From contig JBGPIK010000215.1 in assembly GCA_041484845.1 (NCBI GenBank), positions 1 to 11,190 of the forward strand: a stretch of DNA of 11,190 bases, given 5' to 3'. Positions 6,788 through 11,190 of this stretch are shown here, one piece after another (the stretch's first letter is position 1; each line of letters starts with the position of its first letter). The position numbers and the translations under genes are program-made. The DNA is from JBGPIK01 sp041484845. GTDB taxonomy: Bacteria > Desulfobacterota > Binatia > UBA9968. The notes under the pieces are model-generated. The model saw only the letters and a list, made by a program, of their open reading frames with translations, ran no database searches and was not told the origin of the DNA.

Positions 6788-8242
6788 ATGATCTTTGCAT
6801 TGGTGTTGCTTGCGCCGCTGTTGGCGGCAGCCCTGGCCGCGCTCGTAAAACCGTATCGCCTGTTTGTGGGTTGGCTGACGGCGCTGCTGTCGCTTGCTCC
6901 CCTGGCTGCCGCGGTAATGCTGTGCGCGCGCGTGCTCGACGGGGAAGTCTTGATCTGGGGCTCGGGAGAATTCCTGAGGGCCGATAGTTTGTCGACTCTT
7001 CTCGTTCTCTGCATCACTTTTGTCGCCGCGCTTACGGCGTGGCTCGGTCCGGGATTGACGGCTGGGGACGGCTATAGCGCCGCCGAACACAGGAGTTATC
7101 GCGTGTACTCCAATTTGTTTGCGTTTACCATGTTGCTGGCGGTCACCGCGCACAACGTCGGGGTCATGTGGGTGGCGGTGGAGGCGACCACCATCACGTC
7201 GGCCTTGCTCATCCCTCTGCATGTCACAAAAGCTTCTGTCGAAGCGTCCTGGAAATACATCTTGATTGGCTCCGTCGGCATCGCGCTGGCATTCGCGGGA
7301 ACGGTGTTGGCTTATTTCGATTTTGTCAATTTGGCCGGCCAACAGCCTGCCGCGCTCAACTGGACGACGCTTCTTGCCTCCGCGCCTTCCCTGCACCGCG
7401 AGGTATTGCAGCTTGCTTTTGTCTTTCTGCTGGTCGGATACGGCACCAAGGCCGGCCTCGCGCCCATGCACACCTGGTTGCCCGACGCTCACTCCGAATC
7501 GCCGTCGGCGCTTTCGGCGATGATGTCCGGCGTGCTGTTGGCGGTGGCCATCTACGCCATCATCCGCTGGAAGATCGTGGTCGACGCGGCCATCGGTCCG
7601 GCGTTTTCGTATAAACTCCTTATCGCGCTGAGCCTTCTGTCTTTGGCCATTGCGGCATTCAGTTTGATCGGCCAACGCAACTACAAGCGCATGCTGGCGT
7701 ATTCGAGCATTGAACATACCGGGCTGACCTGTCTCGGCCTTGCGCTTGGCCCGTTGGGAGTCTTTGCCGCCATGCTTCACCTCGTCAATCATTCCGTGAC
7801 CAAATCGATGATGTTTTTGCTCGCGGGCCGTATCCAGCAGCGCTATCAATCCACGGAGATCGCGCAAGTGCCCGGACTAGTCCGGGTCATGCCGGTTACC
7901 GCGGGTTTTTTCGCTGCCGGAATGTTCGCCATAGCCGGCCTGCCGCCGTTCGGCCTCTTTATTTCCGAGTTTGCTCTGATCCGCGCGGGCTTTGCCGCCG
8001 GGCGAATCGGGCTTATGGCGATCGTGCTTGTGCTCCTTGCGGTGGCCTTCGTCGCGCTGATTAGAAATTTGACTCGCATGCTTTACGGGGCGCCGCTTCC
8101 CTCGACACGAGTGGGCGAAAGCGAACCCTGGGCGCTGGTGCCGCTGGGGTTATCCTTATCGATCCTCGTTGTGCTCGGCATCGTGTTGCCGTCGCCGCTC
8201 ACCGAGTTGCTCAAAAAAGTGGTGGAGATTGCCTCGCCATGA
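6788..8242 (+). CDS. hyfF: HyfF-like proton-translocating antiporter subunit (NuoL/M/N family)
   Basis: A 484-residue polytopic membrane protein, the second antiporter-type subunit of the operon. ATG 6788 has GGAAGGGA about 6 bases upstream and gives a first membrane helix at the N-terminus; the frame is open back to 6593 but that part lies within the hyfE-like gene. Channel residues seen are Glu132 in WVAVEATTI (TM5), Lys221 in GYGTKAGLAPMHTWLPDAHS (TM7), the NYKRMLAYSSIEHTG loop (298-312, Lys300), Lys339 in NHSVTKSMMFLLAG and Glu394 in FISEFALI. The TM8 lysine found in the HyfB-like protein (GVVLKMGVYG) is missing: the segment reads GVLLAVAIYA, a usual state for HyfF. Length is close to mycobacterial HycQ/Rv0086 (about 488) and a little shorter than E. 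coli HyfF (526). Its TGA overlaps the next ATG (8239-8242). Confidence 0.92.
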   Translation: MIFALVLLAPLLAAALAALVKPYRLFVGWLTALLSLAPLAAAVMLCARVLDGEVLIWGSGEFLRADSLSTLLVLCITFVAALTAWLGPGLTAGDGYSAAEHRSYRVYSNLFAFTMLLAVTAHNVGVMWVAVEATTITSALLIPLHVTKASVEASWKYILIGSVGIALAFAGTVLAYFDFVNLAGQQPAALNWTTLLASAPSLHREVLQLAFVFLLVGYGTKAGLAPMHTWLPDAHSESPSALSAMMSGVLLAVAIYAIIRWKIVVDAAIGPAFSYKLLIALSLLSLAIAAFSLIGQRNYKRMLAYSSIEHTGLTCLGLALGPLGVFAAMLHLVNHSVTKSMMFLLAGRIQQRYQSTEIAQVPGLVRVMPVTAGFFAAGMFAIAGLPPFGLFISEFALIRAGFAAGRIGLMAIVLVLLAVAFVALIRNLTRMLYGAPLPSTRVGESEPWALVPLGLSLSILVVLGIVLPSPLTELLKKVVEIASP

Positions 8243-9816
8243 AGGATCTTACTTCGGTCAGAGAGATTTTGGTGCAAGCTTTGCCCGGATGCGTAACCCG
8301 GCTCGGCGTCGCGCGCGCAAACGAGATCCATTGCGCTGTCGATCGCAGCGCCATTCGCCCCCTGTATGGTGTCTTAAACGGCACATTGGGCGCGCACCTA
8401 GAGCTTATGGTGGGAACCGACCGGCGGGAAGATCAGGGCGGATTTGAAATTCACTATCTGTTTGCCCATACCAACGAAAACTGGTTCCTCGACGCTGCGG
8501 TAGCGGTTCCGGCGGAGGCGCCGGCAATTGAATCCTTGGGAACGCTCTGTTACCCCGCGTCTCGTTTCGAGCGTGAAATTTTCGATTTATTCGGCGTGCT
8601 CCCGGCCGGCCATGCCGATCCACGACCGCTGGTGCGCCATGGATTCTGGCCCAAGGACTATTTTCCGCTCAGAAAAGATTCCAAGCCGCAATCGTTCATC
8701 GACGACGGACGCCCGTTTCCTTTCCAAGAAGTCGGCGGCGAAGGCGTCTACGAGATTCCGGTGGGACCCGTGCACGCCGGCATCATCGAGCCGGGACACT
8801 TCCGTTTCAGCGTGGTCGGCGAGACCATCATCGACATGAAGGCGCGTTTTTACTTCACCCATAAAGGAACCGAGAAGCTGTTCGAAGGCCAATGGCCGCA
8901 CGAAGGCGTGAAACTCTCGGAGCGGATTTCCGGAGACACAACGATCGGGCATGCCCTGGCCTTTTGTCAAGCGATGGAGTCGTTAAGCGCGGTCGTCGTA
9001 CCGCCGCGAGCGCGCTACCTGCGCGTGGCGCTTTTGGAACTGGAGCGGCTTTACAACCATATCGGCGATTTCGGCATGATCGCCAACGATACCGGCTTTG
9101 CTTTCGCCCACGCTCACTGCTTCAGAATCCGCGAGCGCTTGCTGCGGCTGAACAAACGGGTCACGGGCAACCGCCTGTTGCGCGGGGGTTTGATTCCGGG
9201 CGGGGTCGTCCAGGATTTGCCCCGTGATCTGGATCTTGCGGCGGAAGTCGAATCGGCGCTTGCCGACTTTGAAGAAATCGTCGAGGTGACTCTCGCCAAT
9301 CGAATGGTGACCGACCGTCTTGAGGGAACCGGGCAGCTAATGACGCGCATAGCGCGCGACCAAGGCGTCCTCGGGTTTGTCGCAAGGGCATCCGGCATCG
9401 ATATCGACGCCCGGCGCGATCATCCTTTCGCCGCCTACCCAGAGCTGAAATTCAGCGTCCCGGTGCTCGAGTCCGGCGACGTCAAAGCCAGAACTTTAGT
9501 GCGCGTCGCGGAAGCGCGCGAAGCGGTGCGGCTCATTCAGCAAGCGATAGATGGGCTGCCGGCAGGACCGCTCGCGGTTGCGTTAAATCCGCTCCCGCCC
9601 TTCACGCCTGCCTTCTCGGTTGTCGAGGGCTGGCGCGGCGCGATCGTGCATTGGCTGATGTCCGATAAACGTGGGCGACTTTTTCGAGTGAAGATTATGG
9701 ACCCGTCTTTCCTCAACTGGCGCTCGCTGTCCCATGCGCTGCTGAAGAATATCGTTCCCGATTTTCCACTCTGCAATAAATCCTACAATCAGTCCTACTC
9801 GGGAAACGACCTCTAG
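8239..9816 (+). CDS. hyfG: HycE/HyfG-like large subunit (NuoC-NuoD fusion) lacking all Ni-Fe cysteine ligands
   Basis: A 525-residue soluble subunit. The N-terminal NuoC/30-kDa domain contains ASRFEREIFDLFGVLPAGH (107-125) and PLRKD (143-147), and the NuoD/hydrogenase large-subunit domain begins near VGPVHAGIIEPGHFRF (175-190). In [NiFe] hydrogenases the metal is held by ERxCGxC near the domain start and DPCxxC at the end. Here the first site reads ERISGDTTIGH (228-238, Ser231 and Thr234 replacing Cys) and the last reads NQSYSG (517-522, Ser519 and Gly522 replacing Cys). The protein stops three residues later, at NDL, without the extension that HycI-type proteases remove. It therefore cannot bind a standard Ni-Fe centre and belongs to the energy-converting hydrogenase-related (Ehr) type. 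The rest of the fold is well kept, for example VVPPRARYLRVALLELERL (253-271) and VKIMDPSFLNWRSL, so it is not decaying. Substrate unknown. It is the last gene of the operon. Confidence 0.92.
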   Translation: MKDLTSVREILVQALPGCVTRLGVARANEIHCAVDRSAIRPLYGVLNGTLGAHLELMVGTDRREDQGGFEIHYLFAHTNENWFLDAAVAVPAEAPAIESLGTLCYPASRFEREIFDLFGVLPAGHADPRPLVRHGFWPKDYFPLRKDSKPQSFIDDGRPFPFQEVGGEGVYEIPVGPVHAGIIEPGHFRFSVVGETIIDMKARFYFTHKGTEKLFEGQWPHEGVKLSERISGDTTIGHALAFCQAMESLSAVVVPPRARYLRVALLELERLYNHIGDFGMIANDTGFAFAHAHCFRIRERLLRLNKRVTGNRLLRGGLIPGGVVQDLPRDLDLAAEVESALADFEEIVEVTLANRMVTDRLEGTGQLMTRIARDQGVLGFVARASGIDIDARRDHPFAAYPELKFSVPVLESGDVKARTLVRVAEAREAVRLIQQAIDGLPAGPLAVALNPLPPFTPAFSVVEGWRGAIVHWLMSDKRGRLFRVKIMDPSFLNWRSLSHALLKNIVPDFPLCNKSYNQSYSGNDL

Positions 9817-9927
9817 CCATCACTCGCCGCAACGCGCCGTGCTGCAGGCGGCTAAGAGCAAAGCGCCAGGGAGCAGACGGTCCTACACAGAACGCGCGCA
9901 GCCTGTCTTGCTCTGTAAATATTTTCT

Positions 9928-10938
9928 TCAGCGAAAGATCGCCTGGTAGTCCCTTTGAAACTCTTCGAACCGTGCCGGCACGGTTGTGTCGACAACGAAA
10001 ACCTTCAAATTTTTCAGTTCAAGCTTAGGAACGGGTGCGGGCACATCCATGTGAGCTGTCACCCGGTCGAAATTTTTGAGCAAGGACTGGCCCTCCCGGG
10101 AGAGAGTGAAATCGAGAAAAAGTTGCGCCGCGTTCGGATGCGGTGCATGGGCAAATATTCCGATCACGCTGGGCGAAACTACAATCGGGTCCGCCGTGCT
10201 CGCCCAATCCACCGGCGCGCCTTTGCTTTTCATTTCTTCAATGCGATTGCCGTAGGCAATGGTTACAGGAAATTCCCCGGCCGCCATCATCTGGGCAATC
10301 AGGGTGTGACCGCGCCGCTCTAAGGGATCTTGAGCCGCGAGACCTTGAAACAGTTTTCCCGCCTTCTCCTTGCCCCAGCGAACGACAAGGGCGCCGTACA
10401 ATTCGATCTCTTCATCCAGCCCGATCTTTTTACCCTTCCATTTCGGGTCGAGAAGATCCCACCAGTCCCGAGGCGCCTCCCGTTGCGCAATCAGTTTTGT
10501 ATTGTAAGCAATGACGTACAGACGGACGTAGAGGCTTGTCCAGTAGCCATCGTGGTCTTTAAGGCCCGGCCAGATTCGCTCTCGTCCCTGAGATTTATAG
10601 GGCGCCAGCATGCCGTCCCGGATGAGCAGCCCCGTATTGGTAATGCTATTGGAAGTCACGTCGACGGTGTACCGGCCGGCTCGCGCTTCGGTTAAAATCT
10701 TCGCGCGCATCTTGTCGCCTTCGAGGCGGAACAATTCCGTTTTGACAAAGGGATATTTCTTCTCAAAGGCTGCCACCAGCGCCTGGCTTTCGGGAAGCGT
10801 AAGAACGGTGTAGTAGACCAGCTTGCCCTCTTTCTTCGCGCCCTCAACGGTCCCCGGCAAAGATTGCGCGCGCAGAGAAGGAACCGCAAAAAGAAACAGG
10901 CAACAAAGAACGCCGTGGACCGCATTGGCATATTTCAT
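9928..10938 (-). CDS. ABC transporter periplasmic substrate-binding protein, iron(III)/aminoethylphosphonate-like
   Basis: A 336-residue secreted protein of the extracellular solute-binding family (type 2 periplasmic fold), related to FbpA/AfuA and PhnS-like proteins. I chose ATG 10938 because it gives a clean signal peptide (about residues 1-24, hydrophobic core LCCLFLFAVPSLRA with cleavage near the RAQS segment) and has AGAGG about 8 bases upstream; the frame open to 11043 would bury the signal. Family-like patches are EGAKKEGKLVYYTVLT, the AAFEKKYPFVKTELFR segment, WWDLLDPKWKGKKIGLDE, and HPNAAQLFLDFTLSREGQSL near the C-terminus. No iron-ligand tyrosine pair can be assigned with confidence by eye, so iron is only one possible ligand. 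No permease or ATPase is adjacent. It is convergent with the upstream operon, 111 bases away. Confidence 0.85.
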   Translation of the reverse strand: MKYANAVHGVLCCLFLFAVPSLRAQSLPGTVEGAKKEGKLVYYTVLTLPESQALVAAFEKKYPFVKTELFRLEGDKMRAKILTEARAGRYTVDVTSNSITNTGLLIRDGMLAPYKSQGRERIWPGLKDHDGYWTSLYVRLYVIAYNTKLIAQREAPRDWWDLLDPKWKGKKIGLDEEIELYGALVVRWGKEKAGKLFQGLAAQDPLERRGHTLIAQMMAAGEFPVTIAYGNRIEEMKSKGAPVDWASTADPIVVSPSVIGIFAHAPHPNAAQLFLDFTLSREGQSLLKNFDRVTAHMDVPAPVPKLELKNLKVFVVDTTVPARFEEFQRDYQAIFR

Positions 10939-10993
10939 GTGACAAGCCTCTTCTGATGAAGTCGAAATTTCCCGCGCCAAGTCCTGGGCGCGA

Positions 10994-11022
10994 TTCATGC
11001 ACACCCATGCCCGCGCTGTCAA
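10994..11022 (-). promoter_or_regulatory. Candidate promoter for the - strand binding protein gene
   Basis: Read on the - strand, a perfect TTGACA (11022-11017) is followed after 17 bases by CATGAA (10999-10994), only 3 of 6 for a -10. The start would lie near 10988, giving a leader of about 50 bases. A second weaker pair, TTGATC (11094-11089) and AAAAAT (11071-11066), also has a 17-base spacer. The rest of 11023-11190 shows no gene. Confidence 0.3.
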
Positions 11023-11190
11023 ACGTCCGCGAGCCCACCGCAATTAGAGACAGTCATTGTTCCGTATTTTTCAACGATAAAATCGATGGATCAAGCAAGC
11101 CGTTTTCGGTTTTTTAAACTCTCGCTGTAAGAATCCAGCTATGCGTGATAACCGTCATGTCTTTTGTCCGCAGCGGAATTCATAGGATAA

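Noticed and set aside
6704..7867. Open frame of 387 codons on the - strand opposite the HyfE/HyfF-like genes
   Set aside because: The product is rich in Arg, Gln and Gly without domain features, a usual antisense shadow of a GC-rich membrane-protein gene.
2623..9816. Naming the operon a true hydrogenase-4 or formate hydrogenlyase
   Set aside because: The large subunit lacks all four Ni-Fe cysteines, and no formate dehydrogenase, relay or maturation gene is present in the window.
9887..9925. Possible terminator between the convergent genes (ACAGA pairs with TCTGT, then AAATATTTT)
   Set aside because: The stem is only 5 bp with a 20-base loop; too weak to call. No convincing intrinsic terminator was seen in 9817-9927.
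11097..11115. AAGCCG-TTTT-CGGTTT hairpin with a T-run, like a small + strand terminator
   Set aside because: No + strand gene lies upstream for it to terminate, and the stem includes a wobble pair.

Overview
The window is a GC-rich bacterial segment centred on one tightly packed operon (about 2272-9816, + strand). It is flanked by two orphan ABC-transporter substrate-binding protein genes on the - strand and one ketopantoate-reductase-like gene on the + strand. The base composition, the style of the two binding proteins (NMT1/TauA-like and iron/aminoethylphosphonate-like) and the gene mix suggest an uncultivated soil or sediment bacterium, for example a deltaproteobacterial/Binatota- or Rokubacteria-like lineage. 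This placement is a guess: there is no rRNA or marker gene here.

Layout: (1) <1-839 (-), the N-terminal 279 codons of an NMT1/TauA-type periplasmic binding protein. (2) 840-1171, a divergent intergenic region with a perfect 8-bp GC-rich hairpin of REP type and a good sigma70-like promoter for the next gene. (3) 1172-2176 (+), a 2-dehydropantoate 2-reductase family (ApbA/PanE) oxidoreductase. (4) 2272-9816 (+), seven genes with gaps of 16 bases or less, or ATGA overlaps: an ArsR-type regulator, a HycG/NuoB-like Fe-S small subunit, a HyfB-like antiporter subunit, a HyfC/HycD/NuoH-like subunit, a HyfE-like subunit, a HyfF-like antiporter subunit and a HycE/HyfG-like NuoC-NuoD fusion. (5) 9928-10938 (-), an iron-type periplasmic binding protein, convergent with the operon.

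The operon encodes a membrane-bound complex related to group 4 [NiFe] hydrogenases, formate hydrogenlyase and respiratory complex I. The proton-channel residues of the membrane subunits and the four cysteines for the proximal [4Fe-4S] cluster are present. The large subunit, however, has lost all four cysteines that bind the Ni-Fe centre: the first CxxC reads SGDT and the last reads SYSG. It also ends without the extension that the maturation protease removes in true hydrogenases. There is no NuoI/HycF ferredoxin-like subunit, no formate dehydrogenase and no hyp maturation gene in the window. It is therefore best described as an energy-converting hydrogenase-related (Ehr-type) complex, most likely an ion pump whose redox substrate is unknown.

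Gene order, subunit sizes and the leading ArsR gene match, from memory, the Mycobacterium tuberculosis Rv0081-Rv0087 locus. A 28-bp imperfect dyad overlaps the regulator's start codon and a TATAGT -10-like box, which suggests autoregulation of the operon.
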